A stretch of DNA of 33,417 bases, from positions 1 through 33,417 of the forward strand of contig NZ_LMKH01000016.1 in assembly GCF_001421415.1 (NCBI RefSeq), in the 5' to 3' direction. Below are positions 25,332 through 33,296 of this stretch, piece after piece (position 1 is the first letter of the stretch; the number at the start of each line of letters is the position of its first letter). The stretch comes from Sphingomonas sp. Leaf208 (GTDB lineage Bacteria > Pseudomonadota > Alphaproteobacteria > Sphingomonadales > Sphingomonadaceae). The position numbers and the translations under genes were made by a program. The notes beneath the pieces were generated by a model, which saw nothing but the letters and a program-made list of their open reading frames with translations, was not told where the DNA came from and searched no databases.

Positions 25332-26446
25332 TCGGCGGCGATCCGTTCGAGGCGGAAATCTTCCATGCGCAGCCGCCCGGCTGCTCCCAATCTTGCGCGC
25401 AAATTGGCATCGTCCATCTCCCGGATTGCAGTTGAAAGACCCGCGCAGTCGCCATCTCCGACTATTAGACCGTAAGGCGCTTCAGTCACGCCGCCTGCGC
25501 CCCCTGCCCCTGCCCCCAACAGGTCTGCTGGTCCCGAGAGGCAATCGGTAGCTATGACGGGAAGGCCGAGAGCCATGGCCTCGGCCAGTGCATTGGGAAA
25601 GCCTTCGTTGTGAGACGCTGATACCAGAAATGTCGCACGCGCCATGACGGCGAAGGGGTTGGCGAGGAAGCCTGGAAAACGAATGCGTTTACTCAGCCCG
25701 GCAGCAGCGACCTGAGCCTCGAAGCGGATACGATCCGGCCCTTCGCCGAGGATTAGGAGCGGCAATGCCGGATCGGCGTCGGCATAAGCATCGATCAGCA
25801 GTGCAAAGCCTTTAGCGGTGACCAGCCGCCCGACAGCGACCATAAACGCGGGCGGCAGCGCTATCTCCGGCGCCTGAGATCCTTCGGCGGCGATCCGCTC
25901 TAGATCGTAGGGATTGTTGATTGTCGTCACCCGGTCCGGCGCAAGGCCTGCTGTGTCGATTAGGTCGCGTCGCACCCCTTCGGATACGGCCAGCACTCGG
26001 TTCGCGCGCGGATAGAGGTATCGTACCAGCGCGCGCAGACCGGCCAGCGCTATGCCTTGATATCGCCCCGCAAGATGCGAAGACAGATGCATGCGTTCGC
26101 ACAGGATAGTTCTTGCGCCAAGGCCAGGTGCTACAGCGGCGGTTGCCAAATTGGAGCGTATAAGCAGGCTAACCACCAGCGTCGGCTGCAAGCGTGTCAG
26201 CAAAGCACGTAACCTAATGGCGCTTCGCCACAGGCTACCCCGCGCATCCAGGCAATGGCGACCGGCTAGTGCTGGCAGCGTTCGCATTTCCGGTTCACGA
26301 TCGAGCAGGAGAAGATGCATCTCATAGCGCTCGTGCCTGTTGCCCGCAGCGCTTAGGATACGACCCAGCGCACGTTCCGCTCCGCCACTACCGATCGAGT
26401 TGATGATGAAAACGATGCGCGGTAAAGGGATGGAACGATCAGTCAC
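25298..26446 (-). CDS. Family 4 glycosyltransferase (type B paralogue)
   Basis: A 382-residue GT-B protein on the minus strand, starting at ATG 26446. It shows IVFIINSIGSGGAERALGRI, ANRVLAVSEGVRRDLIDTAG, VAVGRLVTAKGFALLIDAYA, ILGEGPDRIRFEAQVAAAGL and SASHNEGFPNALAEAMALG followed by VIATDCLSGPADLLG, closely matching the gene at 23047. A Gly/Ala-rich insertion (GAGAGGAGGV) follows that motif. The gene is convergent with the type A paralogue and shares 34 bases with it. Reaction and substrate are as uncertain as for the other glycosyltransferases here. Confidence 0.9.
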   Translation of the reverse strand: MTDRSIPLPRIVFIINSIGSGGAERALGRILSAAGNRHERYEMHLLLLDREPEMRTLPALAGRHCLDARGSLWRSAIRLRALLTRLQPTLVVSLLIRSNLATAAVAPGLGARTILCERMHLSSHLAGRYQGIALAGLRALVRYLYPRANRVLAVSEGVRRDLIDTAGLAPDRVTTINNPYDLERIAAEGSQAPEIALPPAFMVAVGRLVTAKGFALLIDAYADADPALPLLILGEGPDRIRFEAQVAAAGLSKRIRFPGFLANPFAVMARATFLVSASHNEGFPNALAEAMALGLPVIATDCLSGPADLLGAGAGGAGGVTEAPYGLIVGDGDCAGLSTAIREMDDANLRARLGAAGRLRMEDFRLERIAADYWAVFDEFMS

Positions 26447-26936
26447 GTGAGTTCTCTGCCATGCCGTGGCGTCTACGTCATCCGGCGAAACCTTCCTTCG
26501 TCAGATCCAGCATGTCATGCGTTGGATAAAAATAGATACAGCGTTGAGAACGCGTACCGAATTATAGCCAGTGAGCCGTCGGGCGCATCAACATTGCAAT
26601 AGTCCATCTCCGACAGACCGCTGGAAAAGCACCAATCGAAACCAGCGCGATATCGCTGTACGTCTTGTAGGGGCATCTACGCTTTGCTGGTAGATGCCGA
26701 TCAATGCGGTGGAATTGATCGTACGAGCAGGCGAGCGAAAGTTTGAGACTGTGTGAGAGCCACCGCCAGTTCGGAGGCGGGAAGACGTTGCGGTCGATTA
26801 CCGACGCCACGGAGCCCGGCCTATCGGACTTGAACATGCTGGTCAAATGGCCGAGTACGGCGCAAGCGGTGGCGCATACCACAGGTTCGACTCTGCGCGA
26901 CGTCTAGAAACCCGGCAACACCCGCCGGATCGGCGG
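26447..26936. other. Intergenic stretch without recognisable gene
   Basis: About 490 bases between the start of the minus-strand glycosyltransferase and the end of the small membrane gene. A 107-codon minus-strand frame (26562-26882) has no recognisable motif and no ribosome-binding site. The promoter of the glycosyltransferase and the terminator of the small operon should be here, but I did not find a clear hairpin. Confidence 0.35.
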
Positions 26937-27119
26937 TCAGGCTCGAAAGGCGGTCGCGATTGCATCCAGTAGCCGTTCCAACGGAACGCGAAGCAGGAAG
27001 AAAATTACCACGACCGCGATTGGCCAACGTATCAGGTCGAAAATGCCGATGGTAAACTGCTTCCAGCCAATGTCCCTTCCTGTCGGCGTGCCGACACCCT
27101 GCCCGTCGTCGCGTGTCAT
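26937..27119 (-). CDS. Small single-pass membrane protein
   Basis: A 60-residue protein. The start is well supported: a perfect AGGAGG lies six bases before ATG 27119. Residues 1-25 are polar (MTRDDGQGVGTPTGRDIGWK), residues about 28-44 form one hydrophobic helix (IRWPIAVVVIFFLLRV), and the C-terminus is amphipathic (PLERLLDAIATAFRA). It lies 33 bases after the lipoprotein gene on the same strand, presumably in one transcript. I recognise no family; function unknown. Confidence 0.7.
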   Translation of the reverse strand: MTRDDGQGVGTPTGRDIGWKQFTIGIFDLIRWPIAVVVIFFLLRVPLERLLDAIATAFRA

Positions 27120-27152
27120 GATAATCCTCCTGTAATCGCCATAATAAACATA

Positions 27153-27815
27153 TCAGTAAAGCCAACGACTCCATTCGGCGTCGATCCGCCAATTCCGATC
27201 GGTCTTTTGCAAAGCGTATAGCGTGCCCCAATGTTCGGCACGAACCGTAACGAACGCCGTGTCTCGATCACGCACGGGGTCGCTGATCTCGAACAAAGGC
27301 CAGCAATCGCTCCGGATGCGATTAACCGGCCACCACCGCGCCGCTACACCGATAGGGACCCAGGCTTGCCGAATATCCACGGCATTCTCAGCCCGGCCAA
27401 TCTGATCACCAAGCCGCGCCGCGGCACCATCTAAACGTAGCTGATCAAGGCCCGGCAGCACATCCTTGCGCGCGCCAGGTTCCTGGATCGTCAGTGGCTG
27501 GTCCTCAAACTCCGCATCACGCAGCGCCCGCGTGGTGACGCGGATATCTGGCCTAAGAGGCAAAGGGCGATGCCAGTTCAATTCGAGACGGGCGGGCCGG
27601 GGGGCCGCCTGCATCTCGTGAAATACAGCCAATGCCTGGCCTTGCGTGCTGTCATCGACACATACAGACCGCTCTTCCTGCGCCAGTAGGGTCAACACCG
27701 CCGCAACGATCCGCTCGTCATCAGTCAACGCCCGCTTGTCCGGGGCACATCCCGTAATCGCTATCAAAAGCATGGCGGCGAGCAGAACGCCCGCCACGCG
27801 GGGAGGGGCCGACAC
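27153..27815 (-). CDS. Putative lipoprotein of unknown function
   Basis: A protein of 220 residues if begun at GTG 27815. That start puts a typical lipoprotein signal at the N-terminus: basic MSAPPR, hydrophobic VAGVLLAAMLLIAI, then the lipobox ITGC with Cys23. The frame is open upstream to 27971, but the added residues do not resemble a signal, and no good ribosome-binding site marks any start, so this choice is tentative. The mature part has two Cys (ERSVCVDD, SDCWPLFEI) and a C-terminal region, FVTVRAEHWGTLYALQK followed by WRIDAEWSRWLY, resembling the beta-strand end of small periplasmic folds. No family was recognised. It is probably co-transcribed with the small membrane gene at 26937 and divergent from the PEP-CTERM gene. 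Confidence 0.65.
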   Translation of the reverse strand: MSAPPRVAGVLLAAMLLIAITGCAPDKRALTDDERIVAAVLTLLAQEERSVCVDDSTQGQALAVFHEMQAAPRPARLELNWHRPLPLRPDIRVTTRALRDAEFEDQPLTIQEPGARKDVLPGLDQLRLDGAAARLGDQIGRAENAVDIRQAWVPIGVAARWWPVNRIRSDCWPLFEISDPVRDRDTAFVTVRAEHWGTLYALQKTDRNWRIDAEWSRWLY

Positions 27816-28039
27816 GGTATTTAGAGGTTCTACATAAGGGAAGTTGCAACGGGCGATAGACCCTGCCTTATGCCGATTGCAGACGTGCATCACGCGGAGA
27901 TGGTTCCGTTCGTTTGCGGGACACGTTGTCTGCGTCACAACGAATTGACGTGCAACAGGCAATATGGCCAAAACCTGGTAGCTGAGGGGCTATCTTTACG
28001 ACCGTAGGCAAACCATATTGCAAAATAGGGGAGCGTGAA

Positions 28040-28720
28040 ATGGTGAGTGATACCGTTGATCTAAAATCGGAAGAGCGTCGGCGCCAGATAACGCTAATGC
28101 TGCTGGGCGGCTTGCTGTTCGTCACGACGGTTCCGGTAGTAAATCAGCGCGCCTTATTCAGCCCGCTTGGTGACGTGCCGATCCTGGGAGATCTGTCGCC
28201 GGTAGCCTATGCAGCGACGTTCGGTACGCCGTTTGGACCCAGCAGTCCGGGCGGGCCCGGCAGTCCTCCGGTTGCGGGGGGTCGCGAAGTACCTCCGGGC
28301 GCTTATGGTGTGCGGACGCCCGGCGAACCAGGTTTTGGTGGTCCTCCGGTCAGCGGAACGTCTTCGCCCCCCCCTTTGGGTATCGTCGGTAATCCACCAA
28401 CATTTTCGTCTCCCCCGGGAATTCCGTCCGGCGGCAACGGGGTGCCTGGCGGAGGTGGCGGTCTTCCTGGTGGGGGCGGTGGTACGTCTGGTGGCGGTAT
28501 ACCCGGCGGAGGTGGTGGCCTTCCCGGAGGGGGCGGTGGTACGCCCGGTGGTGGCGGCACTACGCCGGGCGTAGTTGGCGCTGTGCCGGAACCGGCCACC
28601 TGGCTAACAATGATTTTAGGGTTCGCCATCGTTGGCGGCATCATGCGCCGGGCTCGACGCCAAGAAGCGACCCGACGGCATGCAGGTCCGGTCGATGTCA
28701 GCCGGATCGGTGCAGGTTAA
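28040..28720 (+). CDS. PEP-CTERM sorting-domain protein, Gly/Pro-rich
   Basis: A 226-residue protein, start ATG 28040 with GGGGAG just upstream. Residues 17-35 form an N-terminal hydrophobic segment (ITLMLLGGLLFVTTVPVVN) serving as signal or anchor. Residues about 60-180 are low-complexity, rich in Gly, Pro and Ser, with near-perfect GGGGGLPGGGGG repeats. A PEP-CTERM tail follows: PEPATW at 183-188, a hydrophobic helix (LTMILGFAIVGGIM) and the basic cluster RRARR at 203-207. In this family an exosortase recognises the tail, and the protein is then processed at the inner membrane. Unusually, 19 residues continue after the basic cluster. As the only PEP-CTERM protein seen here, it is the likely partner of the exosortase at 30730. 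Confidence 0.88.
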   Translation: MVSDTVDLKSEERRRQITLMLLGGLLFVTTVPVVNQRALFSPLGDVPILGDLSPVAYAATFGTPFGPSSPGGPGSPPVAGGREVPPGAYGVRTPGEPGFGGPPVSGTSSPPPLGIVGNPPTFSSPPGIPSGGNGVPGGGGGLPGGGGGTSGGGIPGGGGGLPGGGGGTPGGGGTTPGVVGAVPEPATWLTMILGFAIVGGIMRRARRQEATRRHAGPVDVSRIGAG

Positions 28721-28726
28721 CGGCTG

Positions 28727-29281
28727 TCAGCGAAGGCTGATGCGATCTGCCGTAAGAGTAACGGAATCGAGCTTGGCCAGCATGTTTTGACCAAGCAATG
28801 AAACACCAAGACCGTTGCGAACGACTGCTGCCCTCAAACCGCGGACCTCGTGTCCAGCAAGATTAACCTTATCCAGTGTTGCCCAGGCCATCGGTGCTGC
28901 GCCACCGACCGTATCAACGCTACGATCGAAGTTGGTTTCGTGCACCCTGATACCGGCCTGCCGCGCATCGGCCGCCGTCAGCACGACGACACTGGCGCCT
29001 GTGTCGATCAGAAACCGAATCGGGCGATCGTTGATCAGTACATTGACGTAGAACAGACCGTCTGTTCCACGCTGTATGTGATGCGCAGATCTTACGATGG
29101 CCGGCGCGCCCAATGGCAAAGCCGTGCCCTCGGCCATTTGTGTGGCGTCGGTGCCGGTAACCGCGGCATTGGCCACTGGGTTGATGGTATCAAGGATCAT
29201 GTCCCGACCTAGACGGGCGCTACCGACAAGCAGAAGCGCTACGACCGCTATTAGCATTGACGGGATTTGCAGGCCAAACAT
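28727..29281 (-). CDS. Retropepsin-like aspartic protease, membrane-anchored
   Basis: A protein of 184 residues from ATG 29281 (MFGLQIPSMLIAVVALLL); a TTG at 29299 and an ATG at 29257 are alternatives, none with a good ribosome-binding site. An N-terminal membrane helix anchors it. The protease domain carries the catalytic FLIDTGASVVVL (DTG at about 93-95), followed by TVGGAAPMAWATLDKVNLAG and the terminal SLLGQNMLAKLDSVTL. This is the arrangement of the TIGR02281-type clan AA proteases, active as dimers. The active site should face the periplasm. It lies back to back with the PEP-CTERM gene, their stops six bases apart (convergent). Any role in processing exosortase substrates is an inference. 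Confidence 0.88.
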   Translation of the reverse strand: MFGLQIPSMLIAVVALLLVGSARLGRDMILDTINPVANAAVTGTDATQMAEGTALPLGAPAIVRSAHHIQRGTDGLFYVNVLINDRPIRFLIDTGASVVVLTAADARQAGIRVHETNFDRSVDTVGGAAPMAWATLDKVNLAGHEVRGLRAAVVRNGLGVSLLGQNMLAKLDSVTLTADRISLR

Positions 29282-29393
29282 GAGCAGGATATGCGCCAAA
29301 AGTTATCAAGGCCGCGTGAATGCATATCCATAACCAGGGCTTAACCTCTATTGGATGTGGGATCATCGGGGGCGCAGACAGGCAGAGTACAAG

Positions 29394-29633
29394 ATGAATA
29401 CCGTCTACGATTGGGTCACGGTTGCTCTGTTCGCGGGTCTGGTCGTGCTGTTCCTTCATCGATCGGATCAGGAACCGGGACCGCGTGATGCCATGTGGCA
29501 CTACCTGGTCGCTGCGGTAGGCTGCGGATTGGTCAACTGGATTGGCAACGCCGGTTATCATGTTGCCGCCACGCTCTCGCTAATCGGCGTGGCGGCATTC
29601 ATCGTTCTGGTATTAAGGCCTAGGCCCCTGTAG
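29394..29633 (+). CDS. XrtV sorting-system accessory-like small membrane protein
   Basis: A 79-residue protein from ATG 29394 (MNTVYDWVTVALFAGLVVLF); an in-frame ATG at 29355 adds 13 untypical residues. It has an N-terminal hydrophobic helix (8-20), a polar segment HRSDQEPGPRDAMWHYLVAA and a C-terminal hydrophobic region (ATLSLIGVAAFIVLVL). Length, motif YDWVT and position close to an exosortase match the small accessory protein that accompanies XrtV exosortases in sphingomonads. Its biochemical role is unknown; it probably assists the exosortase in the membrane. Spacing and strand suggest its own promoter. Confidence 0.75.
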   Translation: MNTVYDWVTVALFAGLVVLFLHRSDQEPGPRDAMWHYLVAAVGCGLVNWIGNAGYHVAATLSLIGVAAFIVLVLRPRPL

Positions 29634-29659
29634 CGTTGATTCTGTATCCTCGACCTTGC

Positions 29660-30616
29660 CTATGCCGCGTCGCCTGCGTCCCGTTCTTTTTCCGGGGGCG
29701 GGGCTGTATCGGTTCTAGCAATATCACGAACATGCCGGTGCTGGACCAAGGCGGCGAGGGCCGTGATCAGCGCCGCGATCAGCAGCTGGACGGCTGCGAC
29801 GTAATAGGGCCAGCGGAGCGTCTTATCCGAGACGTACAAGATGTAGACTGGCGGCTCGACGTCATAACCCGCATAGCGATAGAGGCGCAGGATCGATCCC
29901 GGCAGATGGTTGCGAAGCAGGACGCCAGTACGGTTGTCTAAGCGCGCAACATTTGGATTGCCAAATTCGCGGGGGAGTAGTTCGACAAAATAGCGGAGCT
30001 GCTGATTCTGGGGGTCCGGCGCGACAATCGGGGCGAACCGTACGCCGCGAGTGGTGATGAGGAGGTTCTGTGCAAATACCGCGGTACGGGTGAATATAAT
30101 CCGACCTCGTAACGTTACAGGACCAAGCGGCGGAGCCTTTGCCTGCACGCTACCGATCGACACCACGGCGCGCGGCGGGGCGATACGGGGAAGCGTCAAT
30201 GTCCACAACAAAGTCACGATCGCGGCACCAGTAAGCCCCCCGGCAAAGGCAAACAGGGCGCGGCGAAAATTCATACTCGTGGATACCGCTGCATCGAGCC
30301 CATAGCGGTCGGGCAGATCCACCCGGTCGGCACGCCGACGCGCCTTCAGCAACCACGCGGCGGGCGAGCCGAAGCCGATGACAAGCATCGCAAAGGTCAG
30401 GATTGGAAAATAGTGACTCAGCTGTTCGAACTGCCATTCCGCCAAAAACGCGTACAGGCCGGTATAATGATCGGCTTCCCACAGGAAATAGAGGCTCACG
30501 GCGAGAACCCACAGCATCAGCAGCCGGGTAGCGATCGTCCGCCGGCCGACCGGACGACGCCTTGCATGGCGGCGTTGCCGAAGGGATTTCGCGTATCCTC
30601 CGACGCGTGCGCCCAT
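29660..30616 (-). CDS. Hypothetical multi-pass membrane protein in the exosortase locus
   Basis: A 318-residue protein if begun at ATG 30616, where GAGAGGG lies about nine bases upstream; the frame is open for 19 more codons. After a very basic N-terminus (SLRQRRHARRRPVGRR) come membrane helices at TRLLMLWVLAVSLYFLWEA, YFPILTFAMLVIGF and ALFAFAGGLTGAAIVTLL. A soluble, probably periplasmic domain of about 150 residues follows, then a last helix (YVAAVQLLIAALITALAAL). No family was recognised. It lies between the accessory protein and the exosortase on the opposite strand, divergent from the exosortase. It is a candidate undescribed component of the system, by position only. Confidence 0.7.
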   Translation of the reverse strand: MGARVGGYAKSLRQRRHARRRPVGRRTIATRLLMLWVLAVSLYFLWEADHYTGLYAFLAEWQFEQLSHYFPILTFAMLVIGFGSPAAWLLKARRRADRVDLPDRYGLDAAVSTSMNFRRALFAFAGGLTGAAIVTLLWTLTLPRIAPPRAVVSIGSVQAKAPPLGPVTLRGRIIFTRTAVFAQNLLITTRGVRFAPIVAPDPQNQQLRYFVELLPREFGNPNVARLDNRTGVLLRNHLPGSILRLYRYAGYDVEPPVYILYVSDKTLRWPYYVAAVQLLIAALITALAALVQHRHVRDIARTDTAPPPEKERDAGDAA

Positions 30617-30729
30617 CGTGCTGTGCCCTCTCGTTTCGATCCGCTGTCTGCGCGTGCAAACAGAACGATCCAAGGTTATATCGTGAAATCACCTATCGGC
30701 TGATTTTGTCCGGTCCTAATGGTCAAGTG

Positions 30730-31626
30730 ATGCCAAGTGAAGCACTTAAGATGATTCGAAGCCGATACGTGCATACCGGCTCGACGATTGCGTGGCTTGA
30801 TGCGGTACGCGATTACTGGCTCGTTCTGGGCGCGGTCGCTCTGTTCGCCCTCCCCTCCCTCATCTGGCTGATGGCGGGCGAATGGTCGCTAGAACAGGGA
30901 GCCGCAGGACCCATCATCCTAGCCACCGGCGGCTGGTTGCTGATGCGTGAGGCACGGACGATCCGCAACATGCCGGGGCGTATTACATGGGCGATGGCCG
31001 GGATGGTACCCGCCGCTCTAGGATATGTGTTCGCATATGTCGTCGGCATGCTCTGGCTGAGCTGGCTGTCGACCTATATCGCCCTAATAATCGTGCTTTA
31101 CAGCTACATAGGTGGGCGAGCGCTGATGCGCTTATGGTTTCCACTGACCTATCTGCTGTTTTTAGTGCCCCCGCCCTTTATGCTAATCGCGCCGATCACC
31201 CAGTCGCGGAAGCTGTGGCTGTCCGTCACCTCAGTCGACTTGCTGTCTACCCTCGGCTTTGAGGCGGCATACAATGGGACGACCCTGTATATCGATCAAT
31301 ATGAGCTGCTGATCGCTGATGCCTGCGCAGGTATGAACTCCCTGATTAGCCTGCTCGCGATCGGCCTGTTCTATGTCTATGTCCTATATCGCGCTGACTG
31401 GCGTTATGCGATATTGCTTGCGATGATGACACTACCTGTCGCGATGATTGCTAACCTCGCCCGCATCCTGCTATTGCTGCTAGCAACCCATTATTTAGGG
31501 ATCGCACGGGTCGAGGGCGTTCTACACGAGACCGCAGGCCTTTTTATGTTCTTAGTGGCGCTTGGCTGCCTGATCGGGCTGGATACCGCGCTTGGCCCGC
31601 TGCGACGTCGACTGGCGCGATCGTGA
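30730..31626 (+). CDS. xrtV: Exosortase, XrtV-like
   Basis: A 298-residue integral membrane transpeptidase-like protein that recognises PEP-CTERM tails. I start it at ATG 30730, although no strong ribosome-binding site decides between this, GTG 30727 and ATG 30751. About eight hydrophobic helices are visible. The three catalytic residues are in their expected places: Cys199 in ADACAGMNSL, Arg245 in ANLARILLLL, and His266 in LHETAGLFMF. The loop ITQSRKLWLSVTSV and the helix start YNGTTLYIDQYELLIAD are typical of the family. The next gene overlaps by four bases, and the EpsI-like and EpsD-like genes form one operon with it. I call it XrtV because of the sphingomonad-style neighbours; the subfamily is less certain than the family. 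Confidence 0.9.
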   Translation: MPSEALKMIRSRYVHTGSTIAWLDAVRDYWLVLGAVALFALPSLIWLMAGEWSLEQGAAGPIILATGGWLLMREARTIRNMPGRITWAMAGMVPAALGYVFAYVVGMLWLSWLSTYIALIIVLYSYIGGRALMRLWFPLTYLLFLVPPPFMLIAPITQSRKLWLSVTSVDLLSTLGFEAAYNGTTLYIDQYELLIADACAGMNSLISLLAIGLFYVYVLYRADWRYAILLAMMTLPVAMIANLARILLLLLATHYLGIARVEGVLHETAGLFMFLVALGCLIGLDTALGPLRRRLARS

Positions 31627-32330
31627 GTACGCCGCTCCGATCGGTGGCCTCATCCTTTCGCCTGCCCGACCGGCGCCAGGTGCTGCTGGGTGGCGCGCTG
31701 ACAGCAGCAGCCGGGTCCGCTGCGTGGTTGCGACCGCGACGTACCACCGCGCTTCTGCCGGATGGGGCTTTGGAAAAAAGCGTGCCGCTGCAGTTGGGCG
31801 ATTATCACTATGCCAGTTCGACCGGCTTGATTCTGCCGGACAGCGACCAGACCACCGGCATCTACGATCAGGTACTGACCCGCGTCTATGTCGCACCCGA
31901 TGCCGCACCGATGATGCTGCTGATCGCTTATGGTAGCGCGCAGGACGCAGGGCTGGCCGTGCACCGACCCGAGGCATGCTATCCATCGGCAGGATATACG
32001 ATCAGTGCCCGGTCGACGGTAGAACTGCGCGGCGTGAGCGGACGTGAGGCGACGGTGCTGTCCGCATCGCGGGGAGACAGAATTGAACAGATCTATTTTT
32101 GGATGCGGATCGGCGAACGCTTTCCTACCTCACCAATCGACGAAAAATCAGCAGTGTTCGCCGCCAATCTGCGCGGTGTTATGCCGGATGGGGTGCTGGT
32201 TCGGTTGTCGGTTCGCTCGACCAATGCCCGAGGCGCACTGGACCAGATGATGGCGTTCAATGCTATGCTGCTTGGAACTGGCGATCGCATGGGGCGAGCG
32301 ATGTTGCTGGGTAAGGACAGCGCGTCGTGA
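31623..32330 (+). CDS. epsI: EpsI-family exosortase-associated protein
   Basis: A 235-residue protein starting at GTG 31623, inside the stop of the exosortase gene (GTGA overlap). The N-terminus has a twin-arginine-like signal: DRRQVLLGGALTAAAG, followed by a short hydrophobic stretch. The EpsI signature HRPEACYPSAGY is present with His114, Pro116, Cys119 and Tyr120, and is preceded by the beta-strands LTRVYVA and MMLLIAYG. EpsI-type domains accompany or are fused to exosortases; their biochemical activity is not established, though the conserved His and Cys suggest a catalytic or metal role. Probably periplasmic. Confidence 0.88.
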   Translation: MSTPLRSVASSFRLPDRRQVLLGGALTAAAGSAAWLRPRRTTALLPDGALEKSVPLQLGDYHYASSTGLILPDSDQTTGIYDQVLTRVYVAPDAAPMMLLIAYGSAQDAGLAVHRPEACYPSAGYTISARSTVELRGVSGREATVLSASRGDRIEQIYFWMRIGERFPTSPIDEKSAVFAANLRGVMPDGVLVRLSVRSTNARGALDQMMAFNAMLLGTGDRMGRAMLLGKDSAS

Positions 32331-33124
32331 TTCTCCTTCGCATCACGATGGTTTTGCTACTCGCCTCGTCCGCCTGCACTCAATCTGCACCGACGGGACA
32401 GGTTGTGGCGCGTATTGATGGGATTGAGGTGACCCGACGCGATGTCCTGATCGAGCTGATGGCGAGTGGGGCACCCGCCGATGTCGATACCCAGACGGTC
32501 CGGCCTGCACTGCTTGACCGGATTGTCGTCCGCAAACTGCTGGCCGAAGAAGCGCGGCGCCAATCGATCGATCGATCCCCTGAGTTCTTGGGCCAGGAGA
32601 GGCGAAGCAGGGAAATAATCTTGGGTGAGCAGCTGACCCAACGCGTTGTCGGGAGGCTGCCCCCCCCCTCGCCCATAACCGTCGCGGCTTTCGTCGCGGC
32701 CAATCTCGCGCGGTTCGATCGTCACGAAATCTTTCGCATCGATCGGATTACGACTGCGGCTCAGCCTGAGGGGACGACACTACGACTGCCATCGAACGAC
32801 GCGATCGCTGATCGGCTGCGCGACCGGAATGCAGCTTTCAAACGCGAGCTTGTTAATGTTGACAGCCTAGCGCTGACGACGGCGCAACGCGCTGCCCTAA
32901 ACGCTGCGGGCGGCCGTCCGTTCATAGCGGGCGCAGGCGGCCCCCTCTCGATCGATCAAGTGGTGGCGACCATTCTCCGACCGGTGCCTACTATTCAGCG
33001 CAACGAACTGGCGACCGCCGTCCTGCACGATATGGATGCGCAACAAGCAATGATAACGCTGACCGCGAAGCTTAGAGCAGGTGCGCAGATTGAATACGCC
33101 ACTAATCGGGCGGCATCGCGCTAA
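32327..33124 (+). CDS. epsD: EpsD-like SurA/peptidyl-prolyl isomerase-type lipoprotein
   Basis: A 265-residue protein starting at GTG 32327, overlapping the epsI-like stop by four bases. The signal ILLRITMVLLLASSACTQ ends in a lipobox with Cys, so it is probably a lipoprotein. VVARIDGIEVTRRDVLIELM and LLDRIVVRKLLAEEARRQSI are typical of the SurA N-terminal chaperone domain that defines the EpsD family in exosortase loci. The parvulin isomerase domain seems reduced or diverged, as only a segment around RHEIFRIDRI recalls its start. A chaperone role for exported substrate is likely; isomerase activity is doubtful. It is the last gene of the operon. The gene_symbol follows the family name, not a proven orthology. 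Confidence 0.82.
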   Translation: MILLRITMVLLLASSACTQSAPTGQVVARIDGIEVTRRDVLIELMASGAPADVDTQTVRPALLDRIVVRKLLAEEARRQSIDRSPEFLGQERRSREIILGEQLTQRVVGRLPPPSPITVAAFVAANLARFDRHEIFRIDRITTAAQPEGTTLRLPSNDAIADRLRDRNAAFKRELVNVDSLALTTAQRAALNAAGGRPFIAGAGGPLSIDQVVATILRPVPTIQRNELATAVLHDMDAQQAMITLTAKLRAGAQIEYATNRAASR

Positions 33125-33296
33125 TACTATACGCGAAGGGCAAACTTGGGCTTTTCCTGTCAGTTTCTAGAAAAACGTTTGGCCCTGTCGTCGGTGAGCA
33201 ACATACGGTGTGTATGCCTCCATCATGGATCGCTCGGTTACCGCCGGGCAGCCCCGCATACCGTATAGTCTGCGTGTCTATGCGGTAGGTGACGTT

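Noticed and set aside
26562..26882. A 107-codon minus-strand frame in the gap after the last glycosyltransferase, considered as an IS remnant.
   Set aside because: No transposase motif could be confirmed in any frame and there is no ribosome-binding site.
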